64,000 bases of DNA from assembly GCF_038622445.1 (NCBI RefSeq), contig NZ_CP152019.1, forward strand, positions 1,053,501-1,117,500, read 5' to 3'. Within the stretch, counting starts at the first letter, position 1. Every line of letters begins with the position of its first letter. Below are positions 25,065-34,086 of the stretch, one piece after another. The translations under genes and the position numbers were made by a program. This stretch comes from Sporosarcina sp. FSL K6-1522. Lineage in GTDB: Bacteria > Bacillota > Bacilli > Bacillales_A > Planococcaceae. The notes below the pieces were generated by a model, which did not search any database, was not told where the DNA came from, and saw only the letters and a program-made list of their open reading frames with translations.

Positions 25065-26306
25065 ATGAATAAGTGGAAGGGGATGTTGATCCTTGGAATG
25101 GCTGCTTTCTTGCTGGGGGCATGTGTACAGGAAAAAAAGGGAGAAAGCGAAAAGGTGCCAGTTACCGATGTGAAAGCGAGTGCTGATGAAGATTACCCTA
25201 AGCCGAAACAAGGTACGGGGAAAAACCCCCTCAATCCGATGATTGCTGAATTGACCGCAGGAGAAGTAGAAATCCTTTATACAAATAAGAAGCCGGGGTT
25301 TATATATGACATGAACGACTTTATTGTGTCTGTGGATAAATACCAGCTGACGAAAGTAACGGGCGTCAACCAGTGGTATGAGGATATTTTTAAAGGAAAA
25401 CGGGAAGGGTACGTTATTTCTGCATTGGTAACAATTGAAAATAAGCGAAAAGATCCTGTCTACTATAGCGATATGTTAACCATTTATTTAGAAGACCGTG
25501 AGAGTACGTTAGTTGGAAATAAGCGTCACTTCATCCCTCTTGATGAAGAGCTGAATTTGGAAGAGGAAGGAGTATATCCAGCGGGATTCAAAGAACAACG
25601 TTTTCAGACATTCGTCCTTTCACAAGAAGAATATGACAAAATGACTGAACTCCGTCCTAAATTTAATATTGCTGGATTGGCTAGAGAGGCGGAGGATGAT
25701 TATACAAGGAAATTTGAAGCGGCAGTTTTCGACTTTGTTTACAGCGATGCTTATAAAAAGGAGCTAGCTTCGGCGCCAGTACTTTATCAAGATGCGATTG
25801 TAAATAAAAATTTGGGTAGTAAGACAATTGCATATGAAAAGACTGACATTGGTCAACAGCTACGCCTTGGAGAGGTTCAAGTTGAACTTGAAGGCGTACA
25901 ATATGCAAAAGTTGAACCATCGCCAGCGCATATGGATAAATTCTACGAGTTCGATGAAGAGGACGAGATTTTTGCGGTAACTGCTAAATTTCAAATTGAC
26001 AATCAGTCTAATGAAACATTGGATTTAAGCGCTATTTCCTCGGCGTTATACGATCAAAACGAAACACGCTATAGAAAAGAGGGAATGCTTGAGTCGGATA
26101 AGATTCGGATTCTTGGACCAGGGGAATCGGCTGAAAAGTTCCATGTCTTTTTATTAACCAAGGCAGAGCTAGCACAAATAGAATCACTTACCCTTACTTT
26201 TGGCCCTTTTTTGGGGGATGGCGAGAGGCTTTTCAAAGGGCGTGACATTATTTTTAAACTTCCGATTCGACTACTCAATAAAGACGCTGAGACGCAGGTG
26301 TTTTGA
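25065..26306 (+). CDS. lipoprotein of unknown function (DUF5068-like), tandem paralogue 2
   Basis: 413 residues. Lipobox F-L-L-G-A-C follows the signal helix. It matches the preceding gene block for block: N-P-M-I-A-E-L-T-A-G-E-V-E-I-L-Y-T-N-K-K-P-G, E-G-Y-V-I-S-A-L-V-T-I-E-N-K-R, D-I-G-Q-Q-L-R-L-G-E-V-Q-V-E-L-E-G-V-Q-Y and L-G-P-G-E-S-A-E-K-F-H-V-F-L-L. This is a tandem duplication with much divergence. ATG 25065 follows GGGAGG; the frame from 25020 is spurious. Probably co-transcribed with its neighbour and the following membrane protein. Confidence 0.8.
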   Translation: MNKWKGMLILGMAAFLLGACVQEKKGESEKVPVTDVKASADEDYPKPKQGTGKNPLNPMIAELTAGEVEILYTNKKPGFIYDMNDFIVSVDKYQLTKVTGVNQWYEDIFKGKREGYVISALVTIENKRKDPVYYSDMLTIYLEDRESTLVGNKRHFIPLDEELNLEEEGVYPAGFKEQRFQTFVLSQEEYDKMTELRPKFNIAGLAREAEDDYTRKFEAAVFDFVYSDAYKKELASAPVLYQDAIVNKNLGSKTIAYEKTDIGQQLRLGEVQVELEGVQYAKVEPSPAHMDKFYEFDEEDEIFAVTAKFQIDNQSNETLDLSAISSALYDQNETRYRKEGMLESDKIRILGPGESAEKFHVFLLTKAELAQIESLTLTFGPFLGDGERLFKGRDIIFKLPIRLLNKDAETQVF

Positions 26307-26349
26307 CGGGGACGATTTTCGATGTCGATTGCGCATGGGGGAATGATGA

Positions 26350-27126
26350 ATGGATAGGCGCATGCGGAAACTAGGCGTTGATAAAATCACCGCTTCTTAT
26401 TTACAGTTACAAGGTGTGAAGCAACATAGAGAGAATGTCTTGGGGTTTAATTTGTTATTCTTAAATTTTTGCGGTTTGCTGCCGCTTCTAGGAGAACCTT
26501 TCGTCTTTTCATTATTTATCATTGCTTTCATCCCAGCTATGATTATCAATCTATGGGGAATTTTGTATCTTGTTGATCCCTATCGATTTGAGTTGTCCTT
26601 CTATTTATATTTTGGCATTTATGGGTTTGTGAATACCTTTGTGTTGTCGATAACGCTTGTAAAAATCCTTTACGCACATCTTCATGTTTCAGGCGTGTGG
26701 CCGATTATGTTGACGCTGTTCCTCGTCAATAGCCTACCGTTTGTGATGAATTGGTGGAATTATAAAATGCTCTATGCAGGGACGTACGCAAAGCTGCAAC
26801 ATAAAAAGGACTGGAAAATCCCTCTATGGCCTTTTCTTATACTCATAGCGGGAATAGGCTTTCTTCGGTTTGTTTCTTTGAACGGAAGTGAGGCGGCCGG
26901 GATGTTCGCACTGTTTATTTGTATAGCATTTTTCACGATTCTAACGTCCTATATTTCCACCAATGTCCATAAATATTTTTTCTTAAAAAAGCATATGGAG
27001 CTTATTTTGAAGCTGGATCCACTTTTTGGACAACCGAAACATATCCAATGTGCGAGAGAAATAGAGATGAAGAGAAGGAAGAAATACAATCAAAAGAAGA
27101 AACAAAAGAGCATGAAGGAAAAATGA
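26350..27126 (+). CDS. hypothetical multi-pass membrane protein
   Basis: 258 residues with about six hydrophobic helices (residues ~30-50, 52-76, 84-108, 113-135, 155-175 and 183-205) and a strongly basic C-terminal tail rich in Lys. I recognise no family. It follows the second lipoprotein by 43 bases with a GGGGGA site and ends at a strong terminator, so it may work with the two lipoproteins at the membrane; that is inference from position only. Confidence 0.7.
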   Translation: MDRRMRKLGVDKITASYLQLQGVKQHRENVLGFNLLFLNFCGLLPLLGEPFVFSLFIIAFIPAMIINLWGILYLVDPYRFELSFYLYFGIYGFVNTFVLSITLVKILYAHLHVSGVWPIMLTLFLVNSLPFVMNWWNYKMLYAGTYAKLQHKKDWKIPLWPFLILIAGIGFLRFVSLNGSEAAGMFALFICIAFFTILTSYISTNVHKYFFLKKHMELILKLDPLFGQPKHIQCAREIEMKRRKKYNQKKKQKSMKEK

Positions 27127-27170
27127 AAAAACGGTTTTGCACTTTGAAGTCATGTGCAAAACCGTTTTTC
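27125..27170. terminator. bidirectional intrinsic terminator
   Basis: AAAAACGGTTTTGCAC and GTGCAAAACCGTTTTT form a 16-bp stem with an 11-base loop and T-runs on both strands, between the convergent membrane-protein and MMPL genes. Confidence 0.92.
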
Positions 27171-27185
27171 TATTGTCAGTGTAGC

Positions 27186-29333
27186 TTATTTACGTTGTTC
27201 AAATCGTCTATTGTCAGAACGATAAAGCCCTTTGTTGAAAGGAAGCCACCAGTTCCATTTGCCGAATAATTTCATCAGACTTGGGACGAGGAGCAGGCGG
27301 ATAATTGTCGCATCAATGGCAACCGCGATGGCGATTCCGACACCGATTTGCTTCACGGGCATGACATCCGTGAAGGCGAAGGCTCCTGTCAGCACAATCA
27401 TAATGAGTGCGGCAGAGGTAATGATTTTACTCGTCGTTGCAAGACCTTCAACTGTTGCACGGTCGTTGTCAAACGAATTCGCATACTCCTCCTGCATCCG
27501 AGAAATCAGGAAGACTTCGTAGTCCATACTCAGTCCGAAGACGAGGCTAAAGACAATAACCGGAATGATGAGGGCAATTGTTCCTGCCGCAATCCCGAAA
27601 TGTCCATATTGGAAGATGTAAACGAGTATACCAAACGTTGCGGCTAGCCCGATGACATTCATAAGAATGGCTTTAATAGGAATGACGATTGAGCGGAAAG
27701 CAATCATTAGGATAAAGAAAGTCGAAACAATAATGATCAGGAGCGCATAGCCGACTTTATCCAAAATCTCATCGAAGATTTCCTGATTGAACTTTGCTTG
27801 TCCGCCGATGGATAAATTCCATTCGGTATCCTTCGTAGACCAGTCGCGTACCCAATCTTGTGCGACATCGGAAGTACCATCTGCACGAAGGGTTACGGGA
27901 ATCATCAGTTGGTCATCTTGGACAAATGTTTCCAGAAGGGGCGTCAGCTGGGCAGCCATTTCAGGAGCCATCATCGCTTGCGTCCATTCATTGACAGACT
28001 GGATATCGCTCATGCTGAAGATCGTCGTGACGTCATCGACGAGTGCGTCTTTTGCAAGTAGTTCTTCTAGCGTTTTCATAGACTGTAATCCATCTTCATC
28101 TGTCCAGCCGCTTGCCCGTTCCGCAATGACATAGACGGATGACTGTTCGCTCAGGCCGAATGTTTCATCCATTAATTCAAATGCTTGACGTGTATCGTAG
28201 GAAGTTGGCAAGGAGTCAATCTGTGGAATGGTCAATTCCATATTCTTCACAGGAATGACGGCGATGCCGAGTAAGACGAACGCGACGAGTGTGATGGTGA
28301 TTGGGCGCTTAATGACGCGATTGGCGAAGATTCGCCAGCTATCTAAGCGATTGGCCTTAGGCTTTAGCAATTGCCATTTTTCGATACGATCGCCTAATGT
28401 GATGAGTACGGAAGGAAGCAATGTAATGGAGCTAAGAACGGCTATTCCGACGACGATCATCCCGCCTATTGCAATGTTTTGGAAAATATCTACTTGGATG
28501 ATGAACAGAGCACCGAGTCCGATAAATACGCAAAAAGCGGAAAAGATCACGGAACGTCCAGCTGTTCGAATCGTTGTCGTAATGGCTGCTTGCATGTCAC
28601 TGTGCTTGCGTTCTTCTCGGTAACGGCTAATGAACAGCAAGGCGAAATCGATACTCAGTGCAAGGCCGAGCATTGGAACAATATTGAGGACGAAAATAGA
28701 TAGTTCCATTTGAGCTCCTAGCAATGTTAAGATACCGAACGAGGTAACGACTGTCACAATTCCGATAATAAGTGGCACAAAAGAAGCAACGACTGTGCCA
28801 AATGCAAAAAGTAGAACAACGATGGCGATCGGTAAACCAATGGCCTCAGCAGTCATCAAGTCACGTTGACTTGCGGTGTTAATGTCTTTTGAAATGGCAG
28901 ACGCACCTGTGAGTGTGATGCCTTTTTCATCACCAACAGCTTCACGAATGTCTGTGACGATGTCCGCCATGTTTTCCGTGTCGTTATCGAAGTGAAGCAG
29001 GGCATAAGACACTTCTTTCTTATATTGTTCTGCATGATCGAATGGTGAAGCAATCTCTGAAGTGACGTTTAGTTTTTCGACGTTTTCGAGTGTTGTTTGA
29101 ATTATGTCGTCTGAAACATTATCAAATACAAGAAACATGGTTTCAGCGGGCATATCGAATGTCGTAGAAACAATATCCATAACGGCTGCGTGTTCGCCAT
29201 CCATTTCAAAACCATCCCCTTCAAGAAGCGAAGGTAATCGAATGGCGAAAATGGACATCACAATAAAAATAGCGATCCATGCAAAAATAATATATTTGTG
29301 TGCACTAGTAACGAAGCGTGCAATGGTACGCAT
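27186..29333 (-). CDS. MMPL family (RND-type) membrane transporter
   Basis: 715 residues. Two repeats, each with one helix, a ~140-residue outer loop and five more helices, as in MMPL/YdfJ/HpnN transporters. The conserved G-x-x-x-D motif of helix 4 appears as G-L-A-L-S-I-D-F-A-L in the first half and F-G-L-S-M-D-Y-E-V-F-L-I-S-R in the second, so the proton relay looks intact. It may export lipids, peptides or drugs. ATG 29333 has AAAGG nine bases upstream; longer frames are unlikely. Monocistronic. Confidence 0.92.
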   Translation of the reverse strand: MRTIARFVTSAHKYIIFAWIAIFIVMSIFAIRLPSLLEGDGFEMDGEHAAVMDIVSTTFDMPAETMFLVFDNVSDDIIQTTLENVEKLNVTSEIASPFDHAEQYKKEVSYALLHFDNDTENMADIVTDIREAVGDEKGITLTGASAISKDINTASQRDLMTAEAIGLPIAIVVLLFAFGTVVASFVPLIIGIVTVVTSFGILTLLGAQMELSIFVLNIVPMLGLALSIDFALLFISRYREERKHSDMQAAITTTIRTAGRSVIFSAFCVFIGLGALFIIQVDIFQNIAIGGMIVVGIAVLSSITLLPSVLITLGDRIEKWQLLKPKANRLDSWRIFANRVIKRPITITLVAFVLLGIAVIPVKNMELTIPQIDSLPTSYDTRQAFELMDETFGLSEQSSVYVIAERASGWTDEDGLQSMKTLEELLAKDALVDDVTTIFSMSDIQSVNEWTQAMMAPEMAAQLTPLLETFVQDDQLMIPVTLRADGTSDVAQDWVRDWSTKDTEWNLSIGGQAKFNQEIFDEILDKVGYALLIIIVSTFFILMIAFRSIVIPIKAILMNVIGLAATFGILVYIFQYGHFGIAAGTIALIIPVIVFSLVFGLSMDYEVFLISRMQEEYANSFDNDRATVEGLATTSKIITSAALIMIVLTGAFAFTDVMPVKQIGVGIAIAVAIDATIIRLLLVPSLMKLFGKWNWWLPFNKGLYRSDNRRFEQRK

Positions 29334-29448
29334 ACAATCCATCCTTTCGAGGGTCAATGGGAATCTATGCTACTAGCATAACGGAAAATAGTGGAGATGT
29401 CTTTTATCATGAAAATGGTTTTGGTTAGTGAGTGAAAACAACAGAACA

Positions 29449-29482
29449 AAAGCACAAGCGCCTAGACGGGGAATCTCCGTGT
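29449..29482. repeat. fragment of the dispersed 'AAAGC..CAAGCGCC' module
   Basis: AAAAGCACAAGCGCCTAGAC repeats words seen at 4477, 52666, 54447 and 56651. It is too short to say more than that it is a truncated copy. Confidence 0.4.
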
Positions 29483-29528
29483 ATTTACTTATCCACAGTA
29501 TAAGGAGGATAGTTTCCTATACAAAGAA

Positions 29529-29557
29529 AAAAGCCATCCTCCGAAGAGAATGGCTTT
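29529..29557 (-). terminator. intrinsic terminator of the cold-shock gene
   Basis: On the minus strand AAAGCCAT and ATGGCTTT pair, with an inner CTC-ttcg-GAG stem, followed by TTTTC. It is 18 bases past the csp stop codon. Confidence 0.85.
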
Positions 29558-29575
29558 TGAAAAGGTTGTTTTAAA

Positions 29576-29776
29576 TTAGTTTTTAGTAACGTTTGTAGCT
29601 TGAAGACCGCGTTGGCCTTGCTCGATTTCAAATGAAACGTCTTGACCTTCTTCAAGAGTTTTGAAACCTTCGCCTTGGATAGCTGAGAAGTGTACGAATA
29701 CGTCGTCGCCATCTTCACGCTCGATAAAACCAAAACCTTTTTCTGCGTTAAACCATTTTACTTTACCTTGTTCCAT
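29576..29776 (-). CDS. csp: cold-shock protein (CspA/CspB family)
   Basis: 66 residues. An OB-fold RNA chaperone with both RNP motifs: K-G-F-G-F-I and V-F-V-H-F, after [13 protein letters not shown] 29776 follows GAGGAGG; the frame from 29806 is spurious. The untranslated leader from the promoter at 29891 is about 110 bases, the usual long csp leader that can control translation by temperature. Confidence 0.97.
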   Translation of the reverse strand: MEQGKVKWFNAEKGFGFIEREDGDDVFVHFSAIQGEGFKTLEEGQDVSFEIEQGQRGLQATNVTKN

Positions 29777-29890
29777 GTTTGTTTCCTCCTCGTATGCTTT
29801 GTGCATACATTGTGTTACTATCCTTGCTCAAGTCTTGAAGCGGTCAAGATGTATCGAGACCATCGTACCGAACAAAAATAATTCTCTTTT

Positions 29891-29919
29891 ATCATAACAG
29901 AGCCCTTATAACATTGCAA
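29891..29919 (-). promoter_or_regulatory. SigA-type promoter of the cold-shock gene
   Basis: On the minus strand TTGCAA (29919-29914), a 17-base spacer and TATGAT (29896-29891) form a near-consensus housekeeping promoter. It starts only 14 bases beyond the end of the Pit gene. Confidence 0.85.
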
Positions 29920-29933
29920 GCGAATTATTAAAA

Positions 29934-30932
29934 TTAAAAAAACAAGTTAAGAATTTGATAAACAATAGCTGCGATTGTTGCCGAGATTGGCAGGGTAATA
30001 ATCCATGTCATGACGATTTTTCGAGCGACGCCCCACTGGACGCCTTTGACACGTTGCGCCGAACCAACACCCATAATCGCAGAAGAGATGACGTGTGTTG
30101 TACTGACAGGCAAGTGGATTAATGTTGCACCGAAAATAATGATTGCGGATGATAAATCTGCCGCAGCCCCATTGACTGGACGAATTTTCATAATCTTACC
30201 GCCGACCGTCTTGATGATTTTATAGCCACCGATTGACGTCCCGACACCCATTGCAGTAGCTGCAGCCACTCGAACCCAAAGTTGAATATCGTCGCCTGTT
30301 TGTAAATTGGCTGCGATCAGTGCCATTGTAATAATCCCCATCGCTTTTTGCGCATCGTTGGTACCGTGTGTGAATGCTTGAAGCGCCGCTGTTCCAATCT
30401 GGAGATAGCGGAAGCGTGTATTGGCTTTAAATAAATTGCGGTTTTTAAATAAAATTTTAAAGAGCGACATCATCAAGAACCCACCAGCGAGTGCGATGAA
30501 AGGGGAGATGAGAAGCGCCTGCAATATTTTCAAAAAACCACTGTAATTCAAAATCCCAAAACCGGCAGCAGAAATTGCTGCACCTGCAATCGATCCAATC
30601 AATGCATGAGAGGAGCTAGAGGGGATTCCAAAGTACCATGTAATAAGATTCCAGGCGATAGCTGCTGTTAGAGCCGCCAAAATCACCAGTGAACCATTTT
30701 CTAATGTAAATGGATCGACGATATCCTTGGAAATCGTTTTTGCAACGCCAGTAAATGTTAGCGCCCCGACAAAGTTCATGATGGCGGCCATTAAAACGGC
30801 AGTCCGCGGTTTTAATGCGCGTGTTGAAACCGATGTCGCAATGGCATTAGCTGTATCGTGAAAGCCGTTGATGAAGTCGAAGGCCAGCGCGAATATAACG
30901 ACGAGTATCGTCAGGAGAAGTATTGTATCCAT
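29934..30932 (-). CDS. pit: inorganic phosphate transporter, Pit family
   Basis: 332 residues with about ten membrane helices. The N-terminal G-F-H-D-T-A-N-A-I-A and the C-terminal T-H-V-I-S-S-A-I-M-G-V-G, as well as H-G-T-N-D-A-Q-K-A-M-G, are the PiT signature segments for phosphate and cation binding. It is a proton or metal-phosphate symporter. The DUF47 protein encoded 11 bases upstream is the standard accessory partner of Pit transporters. Confidence 0.95.
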   Translation of the reverse strand: MDTILLLTILVVIFALAFDFINGFHDTANAIATSVSTRALKPRTAVLMAAIMNFVGALTFTGVAKTISKDIVDPFTLENGSLVILAALTAAIAWNLITWYFGIPSSSSHALIGSIAGAAISAAGFGILNYSGFLKILQALLISPFIALAGGFLMMSLFKILFKNRNLFKANTRFRYLQIGTAALQAFTHGTNDAQKAMGIITMALIAANLQTGDDIQLWVRVAAATAMGVGTSIGGYKIIKTVGGKIMKIRPVNGAAADLSSAIIIFGATLIHLPVSTTHVISSAIMGVGSAQRVKGVQWGVARKIVMTWIITLPISATIAAIVYQILNLFF

Positions 30933-30943
30933 TGGTCTCCTCC

Positions 30944-31564
30944 TTACGCGTTACGCATGATGATTGTTTCGATTGTGTTGGCAACATCCTGGCAGTAATC
31001 CGCTACATCTTCAAGTTGCTCATAAATATCTTTAAATTGGATGATGCGAATAGGATCTTTTTCGCGGATGAACAGTTGTTTAATGGATGTACGAAGGACT
31101 TCATCACAAATCCGTTCATATTCCTTGATCTGTACGGCGTGCTCACGCATCGCTTCCAGTTTCTTTCTTGAAAGCAATTGCATTGCTTTGACGATTTCGT
31201 CTGTACTTTTGACGATATTCTCCATGAATTTCTGAACATATTCATCGATATCTGTAAGTGAAAACATTTCAAGATGAGCTGCAAATTGCTCAATCCCATC
31301 GAGAATGTCATCCATTTTAATCGCCAATTGTAAAATATCCTCTCGTTCAATCGGCGTCATGAAGGACTTATTCAGCTTTGTAATCAGGTCGTGAATTAAT
31401 GTATCGCCTTCTGTCTCATAATTTTTGAGTTTAATGCTCACTTCTTTCAAGTCAGCAGCTGTGGATACTTTGAATTCATCTGCATAGTGGACTGCTTCTT
31501 GCACATTCTCAGCAATTGTTAGCAGTGCTACGAAAAATGGATCGGTTTTGCGTTGATTAAACAT
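30944..31564 (-). CDS. DUF47 family Pit accessory protein
   Basis: 206 residues, all helical and charged, resembling PhoU in plan. The start M-F-N-Q-R-K-T-D-P-F-F and the segment I-K-M-D-D-I-L-D-G-I-E are typical of the TIGR00153/DUF47 proteins encoded with Pit. It probably gates or assembles the transporter at the membrane. ATG 31564 has GGATGGAGG; the frame to 31654 is not used. Confidence 0.93.
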   Translation of the reverse strand: MFNQRKTDPFFVALLTIAENVQEAVHYADEFKVSTAADLKEVSIKLKNYETEGDTLIHDLITKLNKSFMTPIEREDILQLAIKMDDILDGIEQFAAHLEMFSLTDIDEYVQKFMENIVKSTDEIVKAMQLLSRKKLEAMREHAVQIKEYERICDEVLRTSIKQLFIREKDPIRIIQFKDIYEQLEDVADYCQDVANTIETIIMRNA

Positions 31565-31855
31565 GGTTATGCCTCCATCCCGTATTGGGGAGAAAATTTT
31601 TGTAACACCATCATAGCAAAAACAATTTGATATACCTACAAATTTCGACATCATTCAATAAAAATTTACACAAACTTTACAAACATCCTATTGTTGTTTA
31701 ATAAAGACAGAATAGACAGAAGACTCGATAGTAAGTTGTCATCTTCAACATACCCTTTTTGATGGAGATTGAACATTATTATTCAATTGAAGGAAACATC
31801 ATTGTGAGGAGAGGAAATTGGTATGAAGAAGTACGGAAAAGAAAATTCGATAAAT

Positions 31856-31881
31856 TGAAACTAATGGCGATGTCGACCGTA
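31856..31881 (+). promoter_or_regulatory. SigW-type ECF promoter of nfeD-floT
   Basis: TGAAAC (31856-31861), exactly 16 bases, then CGTA (31878-31881) is the full SigW consensus. It lies 42 bases upstream of the NfeD gene. In Bacillus the orthologous yuaF-floT operon is a SigW target, so this supports cell-envelope stress control here. Confidence 0.85.
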
Positions 31882-31922
31882 TATATAGTAAGGCGAAAAA
31901 AGAGTGGAAGTGGGGTGTTGGA

Positions 31923-32456
31923 ATGGAATTGTTTGGCTTACCCATTATGCAAATCTATTTAGCGATGCTCATCGTTTCTGGACTTGCGACGTTACTGTAT
32001 CTCTTTTTTAGTGACATGGCTGAAGGAATTGGCGAAGTAAGTCCGTTGCTAGATCCGGCAGTTATACTAGCGTTCATCACATTTGTCTCGGCTGTTGGTT
32101 ACATATTGGAGCTTGCGACAGCCTGGAACAGTGGCATTATTCTAGTCATTGCATTCGCCGCCGCTTTCGTACTCGATCTTTTACTATACTTCTTTGTACT
32201 TCTTCCACTTAGGTCGGCGGAAGTATCGCTTGCCTATACGGATGAGTCGCTAGCAGGGCAGGTTGGCAAAGTGATTGTCCCAATTCCGGTTGATGGATTC
32301 GGTGAAATCGTTATTGAAACGGTGAACGGTATTTTATCGAAGCGGGCAGCAGGGTATGAAAATACAGCGATTGAGTACGGAAAAGAAGTGCTAATCATTG
32401 AGGTGAAGGAAGGGACATTTATCGTCAAGGAGTATGAACCATTTCGCTTTAAATAA
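31923..32456 (+). CDS. NfeD-like membrane protein, YuaF type
   Basis: 177 residues. Two or three membrane helices (about 7-27, 45-65 and 70-97) precede a C-terminal soluble OB-fold (L-A-G-Q-V-G-K-V-I-V-P-I-P-V-D-G-F-G-E-I-V-I-E). This is the NfeD1b plan of proteins encoded next to flotillins, where they help organise membrane rafts. It is 15 bases upstream of floT and behind the SigW-type promoter. ATG 31923 has a G-rich ribosome site. Confidence 0.88.
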   Translation: MELFGLPIMQIYLAMLIVSGLATLLYLFFSDMAEGIGEVSPLLDPAVILAFITFVSAVGYILELATAWNSGIILVIAFAAAFVLDLLLYFFVLLPLRSAEVSLAYTDESLAGQVGKVIVPIPVDGFGEIVIETVNGILSKRAAGYENTAIEYGKEVLIIEVKEGTFIVKEYEPFRFK

Positions 32457-32471
32457 AAGGAGGAGAACTTT

Positions 32472-34028
32472 ATGATGGGAATTTGGATTGCGATTGGTGT
32501 TGTGGTGTTTGTTTTATTGGCTGTTATTCTTGTGTATGTTTCCAAGTATCGCACGGTTGGACCAGACGAGGCATTGATTGTAACAGGGAGTTATTTAGGA
32601 GCCAAAAATGTACATACCGATGAGTCGGGGAATCGCATTAAAATTATTCGTGGCGGCGGGACGTTCGTATTCCCGGTCTTTCAGCAAGGGGAGCCGCTTA
32701 GTCTATTGTCGAGTAAGCTTGAGGTGACAACGCCTGAGGTCTATACGGAGCAAGGCGTTCCGGTGATGGCGGATGGAACGGCTATTATTAAAATCGGTGG
32801 TTCAATCTCAGAGATTGCAACGGCCGCTGAACAGTTTTTAGGGAAATCAAAAGCAGATCGTGAAAACGAAGCGAAAGAAGTATTAGAAGGTCATTTGCGT
32901 TCGATTCTTGGTTCAATGACTGTTGAAGAAATTTATAAAAACCGTGATAAATTCTCACAAGAAGTGCAACGTGTCGCATCTCAGGACTTAGCAAAAATGG
33001 GGCTTGTCATTGTGTCATTTACCATTAAAGACGTGCGCGATAAAAACGGCTACCTCGATTCACTTGGAAAGCCACGTATTGCACAGGTCAAACGAGATGC
33101 GGATATCGCAACGGTTGAGGCGGAGAAAGAGACACGCATTAAGAATGCAGAAGCTTCTAAAGAAGCGCAGAAAGCTGAGCTAGAGCGTGCGACAGAAATC
33201 GCAGAAGCGGAAAAAGAGAACCAATTGAAAGTAGCAGAGTATCGCCTTGAGCAGGACGTTGCGAAAGCACGTGCCGACCAAGCGTATGAGCTTCAGACGG
33301 CTCGCTCTAAACAAGAAGTTATGGAGCAGGAAATGCAAATTCAAATCATTGAGCGTCAAAAGCAAATTGAGTTGGAAGAAAAAGAGATTTTACGTCGTGA
33401 GAAGCAATATGATTCCGAAGTGAAGAAGAAAGCCGATGCGGATCGCTATGCAATTGAGCAAAATGCAGCGGCTGACAAATCACGCCAACTTGCAGAAGCC
33501 GATGCAGAGAAATATCGTATTGAGGCAAGAGCAACGGCAGAAGCGGAAAAAGTTCGTCTCGATGGATTGGCCAAAGCAGATTCACAACGTGCGCAAGGGG
33601 AATCTGAAGCAGACATTATTCGTTTGAAAGGTCTTGCAGAAGCGGAAGCGAAACGCAAAATTGCGGAAGCTTTTGAACAGTACGGGCAAGCGGCTGTGTT
33701 GGATATGATTGTACGTATGATGCCTGAGTATGCGAAACAAATTGCAAGCCCATTAGCCAATATCGATAAGATTACAGTTGTCGATACAGGCGGTGGCGAA
33801 GGTGGTGGCGGGGCCAATAAAGTGACGTCCTATGCGACAAACTTAATGTCTACGCTCCAAGAAACATTGAAAGCGTCATCTGGTATTGATGTGAAGGAAA
33901 TGTTGGAGAATTATTCGGGTAAAGGTACGCTTCGTCCGAGTATTGATCAGTTGGCGAATGAAGTGAAGGTTGCGAGTGCTGTGAATGCGAAGCCGCCAGT
34001 TGAGGAGATTGAGCAAGCAGTTGAATAA
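32472..34028 (+). CDS. floT: flotillin FloT
   Basis: 518 residues. One N-terminal membrane hairpin (residues 3-21) is followed by an SPFH/band-7 domain to about residue 200, then a long coiled coil rich in Ala-Glu-Lys (about 210-420) and a C-terminal segment with D-M-I-V-R-M-M-P-E and a glycine run G-G-G-E-G-G-G-G. Flotillins scaffold functional membrane microdomains and protease or signalling complexes. AAGGAGG precedes ATG 32472. It ends at a strong terminator. Confidence 0.96.
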   Translation: MMGIWIAIGVVVFVLLAVILVYVSKYRTVGPDEALIVTGSYLGAKNVHTDESGNRIKIIRGGGTFVFPVFQQGEPLSLLSSKLEVTTPEVYTEQGVPVMADGTAIIKIGGSISEIATAAEQFLGKSKADRENEAKEVLEGHLRSILGSMTVEEIYKNRDKFSQEVQRVASQDLAKMGLVIVSFTIKDVRDKNGYLDSLGKPRIAQVKRDADIATVEAEKETRIKNAEASKEAQKAELERATEIAEAEKENQLKVAEYRLEQDVAKARADQAYELQTARSKQEVMEQEMQIQIIERQKQIELEEKEILRREKQYDSEVKKKADADRYAIEQNAAADKSRQLAEADAEKYRIEARATAEAEKVRLDGLAKADSQRAQGESEADIIRLKGLAEAEAKRKIAEAFEQYGQAAVLDMIVRMMPEYAKQIASPLANIDKITVVDTGGGEGGGGANKVTSYATNLMSTLQETLKASSGIDVKEMLENYSGKGTLRPSIDQLANEVKVASAVNAKPPVEEIEQAVE

Positions 34029-34040
34029 TTGATCGGGGAG

Positions 34041-34078
34041 AGTCCTGAACGCAGAGATTGCGTTTGGGGCTTTTTTTA
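34041..34078 (+). terminator. intrinsic terminator after floT
   Basis: AGTCCTGAACGCA (34041-34053) pairs fully with 34059-34071 counting G-U pairs, with loop GAGAT and a seven-T tail. Confidence 0.9.
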
Positions 34079-34086
34079 TCGGGGGA

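Noticed and set aside
31759..31962. 67-residue frame upstream of the NfeD gene
   Set aside because: The SigW-type promoter lies inside it and it overlaps the start of the NfeD gene in another frame; no ribosome site.
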